Shown here piece by piece: positions 5,722-12,857 of a DNA stretch of 16,709 nucleotides; positions within the stretch are counted from its first letter, which is position 1, and each line of letters starts with the position of its first letter. The position numbers and the translations under genes are program-made. The notes beneath the pieces were generated by a model. It was not told the origin of the DNA, made no database searches, and worked only from the letters and a program-made list of their open reading frames with translations. This stretch comes from an uncultured Thermomicrobia bacterium (lineage in GTDB: Bacteria; Chloroflexota; Chloroflexia; Thermomicrobiales; JALYUS01): contig CALBSO010000078.1 in assembly GCA_937968015.1 (NCBI GenBank), forward strand, positions 1 through 16,709, written 5' to 3'.

Positions 5722-6573
5722 TTATGCTCCGCCCCCGCCTATCGTGCTTGAGGCCGTTCGCCCCTTGAGCGGATGGCGTGCGAAGAATGCGGCGAGCGCC
5801 GCGGCCGTCTCCCGCGGGTTCTCGACTTGCGGGAAGTGCGTCGCGCCAGGGAGGACGTACCCCCCCACGTCCGGCAGCCGCGCCAGCAACCAGCGATGTG
5901 TCTCGCCGAAGCGTGGCCACAGCGCCTCGCTCTCGCCCCCGAGCACCCAGAGAACCGGCTGCGTGACTCCCTGCGCCTCCGTCTCGCCGAACTGCCAGTC
6001 CCACTGCCCGCTATCCATCTCGAAGACGGTGTCTGCATCCGTGACAGCCTGCGCGAACGCCCCCGGCAACACGCGCTCGAGGGTGAGCCGGTACTCCGGC
6101 CAGCGGGCGCGCAGCGCCTCATCCACGGCGACTGCCGCACCCGCCTCGCGGTAGCGCTGCCCGCCCCGCACTAGCGCCTCCTGATACGATTCCGCACTCG
6201 CGCCGACGAACAAGGCCGGCTCGAGCAAGGCGAGCGAGTGGACGGTCTGTGGGCTGTCCAGCGCGAGTTGCAGCGCGATGCAACCGCCGAGGGAGTGGCC
6301 GACGACGTGCGCCCGCTCCACGCCGAGGTGGCCCAGCAAGGCGCGGCAATCGGCCGCCTGCCGGGCGACGCTGACCGGGCCGGGGGTGCGGCGGCTGCCC
6401 ATATAGCCGCGGCGATGGTAGGTGATGAGCCGGTATCGGCCAACGAGGCTCGCTTCGCATTGCAGCGGTTTGAACGTGTCGGCGACGAAGGCGCCGTGGA
6501 TGCACACCACCGGATCGCCGCTGCCGGTGTCCTCATATTCGATGGTAATGCCGTCGAGGGTTGCTCGCTCCAT
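5722..6573 (-). CDS. Alpha/beta-fold hydrolase
   Basis: A 283-aa alpha/beta hydrolase. Visible motifs: the oxyanion-hole HGAF (26-29) in VVCIHGAF, the nucleophile elbow GHSLGG with S94, a likely acidic residue around E214 in VLGGESEAL, and the catalytic H246 in LPGATHFPQVENP. Length and motif order are normal for esterase/epoxide-hydrolase-type members; the substrate is unknown. AGGAG lies about 8 bases before the ATG at 6573. It starts 39 bases after the nitronate monooxygenase-like gene on the same strand and is almost certainly cotranscribed. The last 14 residues (RTASSTIGGGGA end) look like an untidy tail. The high GC differs from the flanking modules. Confidence 0.88.
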   Translation of the reverse strand: MERATLDGITIEYEDTGSGDPVVCIHGAFVADTFKPLQCEASLVGRYRLITYHRRGYMGSRRTPGPVSVARQAADCRALLGHLGVERAHVVGHSLGGCIALQLALDSPQTVHSLALLEPALFVGASAESYQEALVRGGQRYREAGAAVAVDEALRARWPEYRLTLERVLPGAFAQAVTDADTVFEMDSGQWDWQFGETEAQGVTQPVLWVLGGESEALWPRFGETHRWLLARLPDVGGYVLPGATHFPQVENPRETAAALAAFFARHPLKGRTASSTIGGGGA

Positions 6574-6612
6574 CGCTTCTCTCCTCCCCGTGGCGCGCCG
6601 ATCGCGCTTTCC

Positions 6613-7581
6613 TCATGCGCGTGCCAGCAGTGCCGCCATCCGTGCCAGCGCCGCCTCTGCCTCTGCCACCAGCCGCGCGACGATCTCGCCCGCCGGCAGG
6701 ATCTCATGGATCAATCCCGCGCTCTCCCCGGCGAAGGGCACATACTCGTGAAACCGCCCCGCAGGCATCGCCGCCAGCAACTCCCCGCGCAGCGCCTCGA
6801 GCTGCTCCTCCTCCACCTGCCGCCCTGCCCAGCGCTCGACGAAGGGGGTGCGTACCGCGCGCGGCACCGTCCCGTAGCCGCCCCGGCCCGGCACCGGCAT
6901 GAGCGCGTTCCACAGCTCCACCTTCACCACGTCCTCCGAGCGGGCATCGACGATCGCCCGCTTCCACCCATCCGCGACGGGCGCCTCCGCCGAGGCGAGG
7001 AAGCGCGTGCCGATGTTCGCCCCCTGCGCCCCCAGCACCAGCGCCGCCGCCAGGCCGCGCCCATCCGCGATGCCGCCCGCAGCGAGCACGGGCAGGGGGT
7101 GGACCGCGTCCACGACCTGCGGGACGAGCGGCAGGGCGGCGACCGACTGCCCGAAGCCGCCTCCCTCGCCGCCCTGCGCGATGAGCACATCGACGCCCGC
7201 CCCGGCGGCGGCACGCGCCTGCTCGACAGTGTGGACCTGGTGCATCACCAGCGCCCCCGTATCATGCGCCCTGCGGACGTACTCGCCCGGATCGCCGAGC
7301 GCGAAGGAGATGACCGGCACCCGCTCGGCGCAGGCGACGGCGAAGCCGTCGGGGTCGAGGCTGGAGATGAGGAAGTTCACCGCGAAGGGGCGATCGGTCA
7401 GCGTGCGGATGCGCCCGATCTCCGCGCCGATTTGCTCCGGCGAGCGATTGCTGGCACCGAGGCTGCCGAGGGCGCCGGCATTCGAGACGGCGGCGACGAG
7501 GGCGGCGTTGGTAAATGAACCCATGCCCGCCTGGACGATCGGATAGTCGATCCCGAAGAGATCACAGAACCGCGTGCGCAT
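6613..7581 (-). CDS. Nitronate monooxygenase-like FMN-dependent TIM-barrel protein
   Basis: A 322-aa protein of the nitronate monooxygenase / FabK-like (2-nitropropane dioxygenase) family. The N-terminus has the family start FGIDYPIVQAGMG, followed by AAVSNAGALGSLG, the phosphate-binding AAGGIADGRGLAAALVLGA and NIGTRFLASAEA. The usual catalytic-loop motif AQGxEAGGH is here AQGGEGGGF (135-143), so the conserved His is replaced by F143; classical nitronate oxidation may be altered or absent. GGGAGG sits 6 bases before the ATG at 7581. First gene of a two-gene unit with the hydrolase, with a TATAAT upstream. Confidence 0.88.
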   Translation of the reverse strand: MRTRFCDLFGIDYPIVQAGMGSFTNAALVAAVSNAGALGSLGASNRSPEQIGAEIGRIRTLTDRPFAVNFLISSLDPDGFAVACAERVPVISFALGDPGEYVRRAHDTGALVMHQVHTVEQARAAAGAGVDVLIAQGGEGGGFGQSVAALPLVPQVVDAVHPLPVLAAGGIADGRGLAAALVLGAQGANIGTRFLASAEAPVADGWKRAIVDARSEDVVKVELWNALMPVPGRGGYGTVPRAVRTPFVERWAGRQVEEEQLEALRGELLAAMPAGRFHEYVPFAGESAGLIHEILPAGEIVARLVAEAEAALARMAALLARA

Positions 7582-7635
7582 CCGACACCTCCCGCGTATT
7601 CGATTCCGCCCGGTCGCAAGGATTCCGTGGCGGCG

Positions 7636-7641
7636 ATTATA
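7636..7641 (-). promoter_or_regulatory. Possible -10 box of the monooxygenase/hydrolase operon
   Basis: On the minus strand GCGGTATAATCGCC contains a perfect TATAAT, 54 bases upstream of the 7581 ATG. No good -35 lies at 17 bases. The rest of 7582-7838 holds no gene that I can support. Confidence 0.4.
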
Positions 7642-7838
7642 CCGCCCCCGGTAGGTGCGACGATAGCGCAGAGGGATTACGCAAGGATTACGCGTCGGCT
7701 ACACGATGCTGAAGGACGCCCCCCGCTGCAGTACGGTTCCTGCGCGCTATCCCATCATTGGCACGACGTTGGGATGCGGACAACCACGGAACTCCCTCGC
7801 ATTGTACGCTCGCCACGCTCGCCGTCGTTCTGCGCTGC

Positions 7839-9017
7839 TTAGAGGAGGGACGGGGCCATCTCGCCCATCTCAAGATAGCGTCGTCCGCTGACCCACTCCT
7901 CCGACTGCTCGACGCAGAGCGCTGTAACCAGTCGTAGGCAGGCGGCGGGATTCGGGAAGATGCGCACGACCCGCGTACGCCGCTTGATCTCCTCGTTGAG
8001 TCGCTCCAATCCGTTCGTCGTCCGTATCCGGGGACGATGCGCTAACGGGAATGCAAGACAGGCAAGGCAATCCTCGATGGCTTCTTCAAGCAGCCGTGCA
8101 ACTACCGGATAGGTCGGCTTCCATCGCGTCGCCACTGTTTCTGCCGTCATCATCGCCTGTCCCCGTGTCGTCGCCGCGAAGATCTCTCGCAGGTCCTCCG
8201 TGAGTTCTCTACGTCGTCCTGCCCCGACCATCTTGACCAGTTCGCGAGCATAGTGGACTTGGCACCGTTGCCAACTCGCACCCTGAAAATGCCGGTCAAT
8301 CGCTGCCTTCAGTCCGATGTGGGCATCGCTTGTCACCAGCCGCACCCCGCCGAGGCCGCGGGCTTTGAGTTCGCGAAACAACTGGTTGTACGTCGCTTCG
8401 CTCTCGGTATCGGCAACCGCGACCGCGAGGATTTCTCGATGACCATCCGCCCGCACGCCCGCGACAATCAACGCGCCTTGGCTCACAATCCGGCCGTCCT
8501 GACGGACATGCTCGTAGCGGGCATCCACGCTCAGATACGGATAGGTCGTCTCGGTCAGGGGCCGGTTCCGCCACGCCTCCAACTCCGCGTCCAGTTGCCC
8601 GGCCAGATCCGAGACGAGACTCTTCGAGAAACTCGTCCCGCAGAGGACTTCGGTGATCTCGCGGACTTTGCGTGTCGAGACACCCTCCACATACATCTCC
8701 ATCAGTGCGAGCACGAGCGCCTTCTCGCTGCGCTGATAGCGGGCGAAGAGTTGGGTGGAGAACGTCCCATCCCGATCCTGCGGCACCTGCAAGGTGAGCG
8801 TGCCGACCCGCGTGTTGAGTTGTCGCGGCTTGTAGCCATTGCGGTAGCCCCTCCGTTGGGGACCGCGCTCGTACGACTCGGCGTGCAGGTGGGCCGTCAT
8901 CTCCGCTTCGAGGAGTTCTTGGATGACCCGTTCCACGATAAATCGCAGGAAGTCGGGGTCATCGGTCAAGACCGATCGTGTTGCCGCTGCAATGCCGGTA
9001 CGCTGTGGGTAGGCCAT
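7839..9017 (-). CDS. IS256-family (MULE-like) transposase
   Basis: A 392-aa transposase that looks complete. The N-terminal region has RGYRNGYKPRQLNTRVGTL and VPQDRDGTF; the DDE triad is D165 (YLSVDARY), D231 (LVTSDAHIGL) and E338 (TTNGLERLNEEIKRRTRVVR). The C(x)2H motif RCQVHYAREL precedes the insertion domain, and the C-terminus reads RLVTALCVEQSEEWVSGRRY. The ATG at 9017 follows AAGGAGG by 7 bases. It catalyses copy-and-paste or cut-and-paste transposition at TGTCC-type ends. Codons and length are normal, so it may be active. Confidence 0.93.
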   Translation of the reverse strand: MAYPQRTGIAAATRSVLTDDPDFLRFIVERVIQELLEAEMTAHLHAESYERGPQRRGYRNGYKPRQLNTRVGTLTLQVPQDRDGTFSTQLFARYQRSEKALVLALMEMYVEGVSTRKVREITEVLCGTSFSKSLVSDLAGQLDAELEAWRNRPLTETTYPYLSVDARYEHVRQDGRIVSQGALIVAGVRADGHREILAVAVADTESEATYNQLFRELKARGLGGVRLVTSDAHIGLKAAIDRHFQGASWQRCQVHYARELVKMVGAGRRRELTEDLREIFAATTRGQAMMTAETVATRWKPTYPVVARLLEEAIEDCLACLAFPLAHRPRIRTTNGLERLNEEIKRRTRVVRIFPNPAACLRLVTALCVEQSEEWVSGRRYLEMGEMAPSLL

Positions 9018-9120
9018 CGTCTTCCTCCTTCGATCCGGTTTATTGCCACTACCGATCGTGGAGGACGATGGCCGCTTTGACGAGCGGCCCCGCTATTTAC
9101 AGAAGTTTACGGACACAACC
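7839..9120 (-). mobile_element. IS256-family insertion sequence (right end clear, left end not adjacent)
   Basis: The right terminal repeat is 9095-9120, reading inward on the minus strand GGTTGTGTCCG...TCTGTAAAT. The transposase starts about 100 bases inside, as usual. A matching left repeat is not found within the roughly 150 bases after the transposase stop at 7839; the only match is at 5516-5541. So either the left end was lost or the element extends to 5516 with passenger genes. No target duplication is visible around 9120. Confidence 0.75.
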
Positions 9121-9597
9121 CTGCGGCACCCCATCGGTGAAGAATCGCCTTCCCCTTCCCATGATGACGGGCTGGACTAAGAACCGATACTCATCGATCA
9201 GATCCGTGCCCATCAGGGATCGGACGAGGCTTGCGCTGCCATCGATGATAATGTCTTTGCCCGGCTGCTGCTTCAGTTTGGCGATCTCTCCCACCACATT
9301 CCCTTTGATGATCGTTGTTTCTTTCCAGGGAGCTGTGGAGAGCGTGGTCGAGACCACATATTTCTTCATCCGGTTGAGGATCGGCCCGGGGCCATCGCCG
9401 GTCGTCTGCGTGGACCAGAACGGCCAGAGCATCTCATAGGTGGCCCGTCCCAAGAGGTACACATCGCCTTGCGCGTACTGCTCCATGATGTACCGTTGCC
9501 GCTCGGCGCTGTCAGACGGATGCCACCATTGATCCATCGTGTCCGCGTCGAAGACACCATCGAGGGTCATCCACGCCTTCACCCATAGCTTTCTCAA
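9097..9597 (-). pseudogene. DHFR/RibD C-terminal-like reductase, 3' end cut by the IS256 end
   Basis: A 166-aa frame of the dihydrofolate-reductase-like (RibD C-terminal / YwjB-type) family: MRKLWVKAWMTLDGVFDADT, the NADPH-site DVYLLGRATYEML (46-57), KDIIIDGSASLVRSL (114-128) and DEYRFLVQPVIMGRGRRFF (135-153). The start is a TTG at 9597, preceded by AAAGGAG at 7 bases and giving the normal MRKL beginning. After Q159 the frame enters the IS256 terminal repeat, which supplies the last seven residues GCVRKLL and the stop. Homologs continue for roughly 20-30 residues, so the final strand is missing. The missing part was not found across the element. Confidence 0.83.
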
Positions 9598-9671
9598 GTT
9601 CGTTCTCCTTTCCCATGCATGCATCACGCGTCGCGCATGGTCGCTTGCTTCGCCCATACGCACATGTCCCG

Positions 9672-9701
9672 ATTGTAGACGCCGATTTGCACGTGTCACA
9701 A
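9672..9701 (-). promoter_or_regulatory. Possible promoter of the DHFR-like gene
   Basis: On the minus strand TTGTGA (9701-9696), an 18-base spacer and TACAAT (9677-9672). It lies about 75 bases upstream of the TTG start at 9597. The -35 is weak. Nothing else recognisable is seen in 9598-9830. Confidence 0.35.
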
Positions 9702-9830
9702 CGCGGCGCGCAAGCAGCGGCCACCAGTGAAGAGACACGCGTCGTTGATCCAGCGGGGGCCCGGGTAGCACGCGTCCCACGGCTGATACCCATCTGTGTC
9801 AAGCCTCATACGACGCGGTGTGCGACCATT

Positions 9831-9856
9831 CCTGCCAACATCCCTGCACGCCAGCG
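9831..9856 (+). repeat. Imperfect direct repeat flanking the VOC gene (partner at 10392-10417)
   Basis: CCTGCCAACATC followed by CTGCACG occurs at 9831-9856 and again at 10392-10417, 22 of 26 bases identical and in the same orientation. The VOC gene lies between the copies, and the second copy abuts the break in the PIN gene fragment at 10421. This suggests that the VOC cassette entered or was exchanged by recombination. Confidence 0.5.
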
Positions 9857-9877
9857 CAGAACAAGTGCGCGGGGTGG

Positions 9878-10309
9878 CTACGTGGCCTTCGGCCCCGTGT
9901 ACACGACCTCGAACAGGAGATTGTCAGGCGACGCGAACATCACTTGGTAGTACGTATCCTCTGCGGAGCCGCCGATCCCCGCGATAATTTCCGGGCGGTG
10001 GCGCGGGGTCTCGAACAGGAGCGGGACGCCTCGTTCGCGCAGGTAATCCGCCATCGCATCCACATCCGCCTGTGCGTCCACACTGAAGGCAAAGTGGTTC
10101 GTTCCCAGCCCGTCGTAGTCGTTCGCGACCTCGTTCGGGTGACCATTGAAGACCAGCTTCGCGTCGTGTTCGCCGCGTACGACGAAGAAGCCACCCTCCG
10201 CACCACCGTCGAGGATCGTTTCCCAGCCGAGAAACCCGACGAGGTCTCGGTAGAACGACAGGTTCTCTTGGCCCACGTTGATCTGGCTGTGCCCGAAATG
10301 ACTCTTCAC
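9878..10309 (-). CDS. VOC-family (glyoxalase/bleomycin-resistance-like) protein
   Basis: A 143-aa vicinal-oxygen-chelate protein. Likely metal ligands are H7 in FGHSQINV, H72 in GTNHFAFSVD and E134 in LLFEVVYTG; the betaalphabetabetabeta halves are SHFGHSQINV...KLVFNG and GTNHFAFSV...LLFEVV. The substrate is unknown; the family includes lyases, dioxygenases and antibiotic-binding proteins. The start is the GTG at 10309, because GAGGAG lies about 7 bases upstream and family members begin at this position. The frame remains open upstream into a PIN-domain fragment, so a longer fusion protein of 206 aa could also be made. Direct repeats flank the gene. Confidence 0.82.
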   Translation of the reverse strand: MKSHFGHSQINVGQENLSFYRDLVGFLGWETILDGGAEGGFFVVRGEHDAKLVFNGHPNEVANDYDGLGTNHFAFSVDAQADVDAMADYLRERGVPLLFETPRHRPEIIAGIGGSAEDTYYQVMFASPDNLLFEVVYTGPKAT

Positions 10310-10420
10310 GACGACGCTCCTCTCTCGCTCCCGTGAGGCCACGGCCACCTCACTGCCAGAGTAGAACGTTTGATCGGAAACGTCAACCGTCCCTGCCAAC
10401 ATCACTGCACGTCGGTGCCT

Positions 10421-10498
10421 CACATCACGCGCCGCTTTCGCGGGATCGTCCTGGGTGAGATAGCGAATCAGCACATTGGTATCAAGAAAGCGTGCCAT
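10421..10498 (-). pseudogene. N-terminal fragment of a PIN-domain toxin
   Basis: The frame from 10498 begins MARFLDTNVLIRYLTQDDPA, closely like the intact PIN toxin at 11066-11491 (MPLRFLDTNILLRYLTRDDE), including the first catalytic Asp (D6) and the DTN motif. After about residue 26 the similarity stops and unrelated sequence runs in frame into the VOC gene. The remaining acidic residues are gone, so it cannot be an active nuclease. It lies 3 bases after the antitoxin stop codon, in normal antitoxin-first order. Confidence 0.8.
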
Positions 10499-10501
10499 AC
10501 G

Positions 10502-10804
10502 TTAGTGTTGGCCGCGGGTCAGTGCGTCTTCGGCAACCCCTCGCTCGAACTCCTCCCGCAGCGCCGCGAAATCCTCCGGGCGCTGGTGGGGCGTGACGGA
10601 GCCGTAATGCTTGCGCAGCGTGCGTTTCGCCGCCTGCACATCCGTGGCAGTTGGCGGCGTCTCGTCCACGGGCACGAGGCGATAGCGACTGCCAGCAATC
10701 GTCACTTCTGCCGGTTTGTTCTCGCTTCTTGCACTGGCGAGGTAACGGGCAAGTTCTCGCTCGATGTCAGGGTGTATGTGCTTTGGGTGCGGTTGTGCGC
10801 TCAT
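10502..10804 (-). CDS. Phd-like antitoxin with TPHQRPED-type tail
   Basis: A 100-aa antitoxin-family protein. Residues 1-50 (MSAQPHPKHIHPDIERELAR, PAEVTIAGSRYRLVPVDE) match the head of the 15683-15988 antitoxin. Residues 65-100 (GSVTPHQRPEDFAALREEFE, GVAEDALTRG) match the tail of the AbrB antitoxin at 11500-11757. The ATG at 10804 follows GGAAAGGAAC by about 6 bases; the leader and first 20 bases around the start codon are identical to those of the 15988 gene. Its toxin gene downstream survives only as an N-terminal fragment, so it is now an orphan. Autorepression is likely but inferred. Confidence 0.8.
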   Translation of the reverse strand: MSAQPHPKHIHPDIERELARYLASARSENKPAEVTIAGSRYRLVPVDETPPTATDVQAAKRTLRKHYGSVTPHQRPEDFAALREEFERGVAEDALTRGQH

Positions 10805-10830
10805 GTCTCGTTCCTTTCCAGTCACCGGGT

Positions 10831-10860
10831 TGATTCTATCATACTTACAAAAGGGAATCA
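10831..10860 (-). promoter_or_regulatory. Promoter/operator region of the 10804 antitoxin
   Basis: Minus-strand TAGAAT (10838-10833) is a likely -10. TGATTC (10831-10836) and GAATCA (10855-10860) form an inverted repeat around it. The block aligns with 16014-16043 upstream of the related antitoxin at 15988 (TGATT, ACAAA and GGGAA in the same order), which supports shared regulation. Confidence 0.45.
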
Positions 10861-10895
10861 TCGTCGCTCTTCCGCCCGCGCCACCATATCGGGCA

Positions 10896-11069
10896 TTATC
10901 GTGAAAGGCTGTCGATGTCCTTGATGCCGTACTGTTCTTCGATCAGCTTCCCGCGAATCTCTCTGCCTGATTCGATCAACTCGTCGAGCGTCACGCCTTG
11001 CTCACGCAACGCCTCACCGATGGCGTCAAGCATCGCATTCGTCTGTCTGATTTTCTCCTCCGGTGTCAT
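10896..11069 (-). CDS. Stand-alone antitoxin tail domain (57 aa)
   Basis: A 57-aa protein: MTPEEKIRQTNAMLDAIGEA, then LREQGVTLDELIESGREIRG and KLIEEQYGIKD. It matches the C-terminal tail of the AbrB antitoxin at 3890-4189 (LDQIGNALRERGLTLDDLIE, SGREIRGK, YGIK) but has no DNA-binding head. The ATG at 11069 overlaps the PIN stop (ATGA) and has GAGGAG 6 bases upstream, so it is translated as third gene of the AbrB-PIN unit. In the 3890 module this tail belongs to a different PIN subgroup, so here it may be a free inhibitor of another toxin, or a relic. No such toxin follows it. Confidence 0.75.
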   Translation of the reverse strand: MTPEEKIRQTNAMLDAIGEALREQGVTLDELIESGREIRGKLIEEQYGIKDIDSLSR

Positions 11070-11491
11070 GGTCGCTCCTCTTCCTCCGGCTCGATCCGTT
11101 TGAGCCACGCCATCTCGTCAAAGTCGGTGTCCCACGAATAAATCTCGGTCAGCCCGCGGGCGCGCATGAAGACGCCGTTCCAGGCATCGGGCAAAGAGAT
11201 CTTCTGCGCCACGTAGAGGGCAAAGCTCTCTTGATAGAGCGGTTTATTGGGGAGCTGCACGCCGCGCAGCAGGATAATCGGCAGGACCAGTTCGGCAATC
11301 TCCGACCGGGGCACTTTATAGAAGCGCTGCAAGGTGAAGACCGTCTCGAAGATCACCGCTTGGGTGGTGATCACCCGTTCCTCGCCCCGTTCGATCCGCT
11401 GCAACAAGGCCAGGGCGGCAGTGGCTTTCCGCTCGTCGTCGCGGGTGAGATAGCGCAGGAGGATATTGGTGTCAAGAAAGCGGAGGGGCAT
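11066..11491 (-). CDS. PIN-domain toxin (VapC-like ribonuclease)
   Basis: A 141-aa PIN-domain toxin beginning MPLRFLDTNILLRYLTRDDE, with D7 and the DTN motif. The likely Glu is in QAVIFETVFTLQ near residue 49, and the C-terminal acidic pair is in LPDAWNGVFMRARGL and SWDTDFDEM. It lies 8 bases downstream of the AbrB antitoxin stop. Its start region is closely related to the broken PIN gene at 10421-10498, and both antitoxins carry the TPHQRPED tail, consistent with tail-toxin pairing. Expected role: RNA cleavage when the antitoxin is degraded. Confidence 0.87.
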   Translation of the reverse strand: MPLRFLDTNILLRYLTRDDERKATAALALLQRIERGEERVITTQAVIFETVFTLQRFYKVPRSEIAELVLPIILLRGVQLPNKPLYQESFALYVAQKISLPDAWNGVFMRARGLTEIYSWDTDFDEMAWLKRIEPEEEERP

Positions 11492-11499
11492 AACGGGGG

Positions 11500-11757
11500 T
11501 TATCCTTCCCGCATCACCTCTTCGGCGATGCCCTCCTCGACCGCCTCACGAATCGCCCGCCAGTCTTCCGGACGCTGATGCGGCGTGACCGCACCAAAGC
11601 CCTTGAGGAGTTTAGACTGCGCCCGCTCGATCTTCACGCCGTCTTTGGTCGGCACGATGCGCACGGTATCGCGGGGCTTGATGCCTAAGCGGGTGCGTTC
11701 TTCCGCAGGGAGCGTGATCTGCCCCTTCTGGCCGACGCGGCTCTCAAACTCTTTCAT
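11500..11757 (-). CDS. AbrB/MazE-family antitoxin with TPHQRPED-type tail
   Basis: An 85-aa antitoxin: MKEFESRVGQKGQITLPAEE, then RLGIKPRDTVRIVPTKDGVK form the SpoVT/AbrB head (residues 4-45), and LKGFGAVTPHQRPEDWRAIR, EEGIAEEVMREG form the tail. The ATG at 11757 is preferred since GGAGG lies 8 bases upstream; earlier in-frame ATGs at 11763, 11793 and 11799 lack a well-spaced site. It heads an operon with the PIN gene and the 57-aa tail protein, under a consensus promoter at 11848-11820. Confidence 0.86.
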   Translation of the reverse strand: MKEFESRVGQKGQITLPAEERTRLGIKPRDTVRIVPTKDGVKIERAQSKLLKGFGAVTPHQRPEDWRAIREAVEEGIAEEVMREG

Positions 11758-11819
11758 GGTCATATCCTCCGTCATGGTCGTGTACTGGTGCATAGTCATA
11801 CCGCTGTTGTCTGTATGGC

Positions 11820-11848
11820 AGTATAGCAAGCGGATCGCTATCTGTCAA
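11820..11848 (-). promoter_or_regulatory. Consensus sigma70 promoter of the third AbrB/PIN module
   Basis: On the minus strand TTGACA (11848-11843), a 17-base spacer ending TTGC (extended -10) and TATACT (11825-11820). The predicted leader is about 55 bases. It shares -35, spacing and -10 with the promoter at 3829-3857. Confidence 0.85.
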
Positions 11849-12012
11849 TCACTCAGTTTTCTTTTGTTAGTCACATGGTCGCTCTTGACAGGTCATGTGT
11901 TGCTGGATACATGAGTCATCCCGGAGTTTGCGGGATGTCCGTGACACGACCCCACCTCCTCCGCTAGCATCGTGACTTGCCTATTCTCGATGCCAATCAC
12001 CGGAGGTTTTTC

Positions 12013-12857
12013 ATGCTCGATGATGCCGTCCTCGCCACCGGAATCCAAGCGTCCCCACAGGTGGCAACCGCCCTCTATGCTCGGCTGACCATCTTTCTCT
12101 TTCCCTTCCTCCTCGCGCTCGATGCTGACCTCGATCGGCGTCTCGTCCAGACCTTCGTCGCCACCCTCGACGCGATTCTCCGCTGGCGTAACCGTCCCCA
12201 TGGTCTGCTCCTCAGCGAACTCGGTGGCTACCTCTCCTCTCCCAGTCACGCCCCTGCCGGCACCAAACGCCTCTCGAATCTCTTGCGCTCTCCCCGTTGG
12301 TCGGCTGGCCTGATTGCCCACTTCCTTTGGCAGCAAGCCGATGCGCGCCTTGCCGCCCTCGAAGCGGCGGGCGAGGATGCACTCGTCGTCTGGGATGACA
12401 GTGTCCTCGAGAAACCGGAAAGCCTCGCTCTGGAAGGGTTGGGTGCCGTCCGCTCGAGCAAGGCCCACCGGCTCACGCATATCAAACCCGGTTACTTCGA
12501 TCCTCCTCCCAAGCCGATCTTCGTGCCGGGGATGCAATGGATCGGCGTGCTTCTGCTCGGCATGAGCGGTCCGCCAACCGTTGCCGCCACGCGCTGGTGG
12601 ACGAGCCGTGGGATCGGCGCGAGCGAGGAGCGCATTGAGCAAGGAAAACTCTTCGCACAATGTGTCGCGGCGTGGGGACGACGCGTCCTGCATGTCTGGG
12701 ATCGTGGCTATGCTGGCAAACCCTGGCTGCTGAGCGCACTCACTGCACAAGTACGCTTTGTCATCCGCTGGACCGCGAGCTACAAACTGGTGGATGCGAT
12801 GGGGCGAGAACGCAAGCCATCGGAGATCTCGCGCTCGGTGCGCAGTTGGGATCATCG
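12013..12857 (+). pseudogene. IS4-like DDE transposase, C-terminus lost
   Basis: The ATG at 12013 follows CGGAGG by 6 bases. The protein starts MLDDAVLATGIQASPQVATA and has a first Asp in ALVVWDDSVLEKPES (about residue 128), then a second in VLHVWDRGYAGKPW (about 230). It reaches FVIRWTASYKLVDAMGRERK and SVRSWDHR near residue 282, after which coding sense is lost and the cyclase sequence begins in another frame. The third catalytic residue (Glu) and the last quarter of the protein are missing, so it cannot be active. The frame runs on to 13140 as meaningless sequence. Confidence 0.8.

Noticed and set aside
6238..7518. A 426-codon plus-strand open frame
   Set aside because: It is antisense to the hydrolase and monooxygenase genes; high GC creates long antisense frames, and the translation is His/Arg-rich without a domain.
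7674..7693. Tandem GGATTACGC repeat, possible binding site or start of an array
   Set aside because: Only two copies; no further periodicity and no link to a promoter. No CRISPR array is present anywhere in the window.
9795..9830. Resemblance of this stretch to 13912-13965 (TGTGTC-AGCCT and ACGCGG...CGACC)
   Set aside because: Spacing differs and the matches are short; I could not extend it into a convincing repeat.
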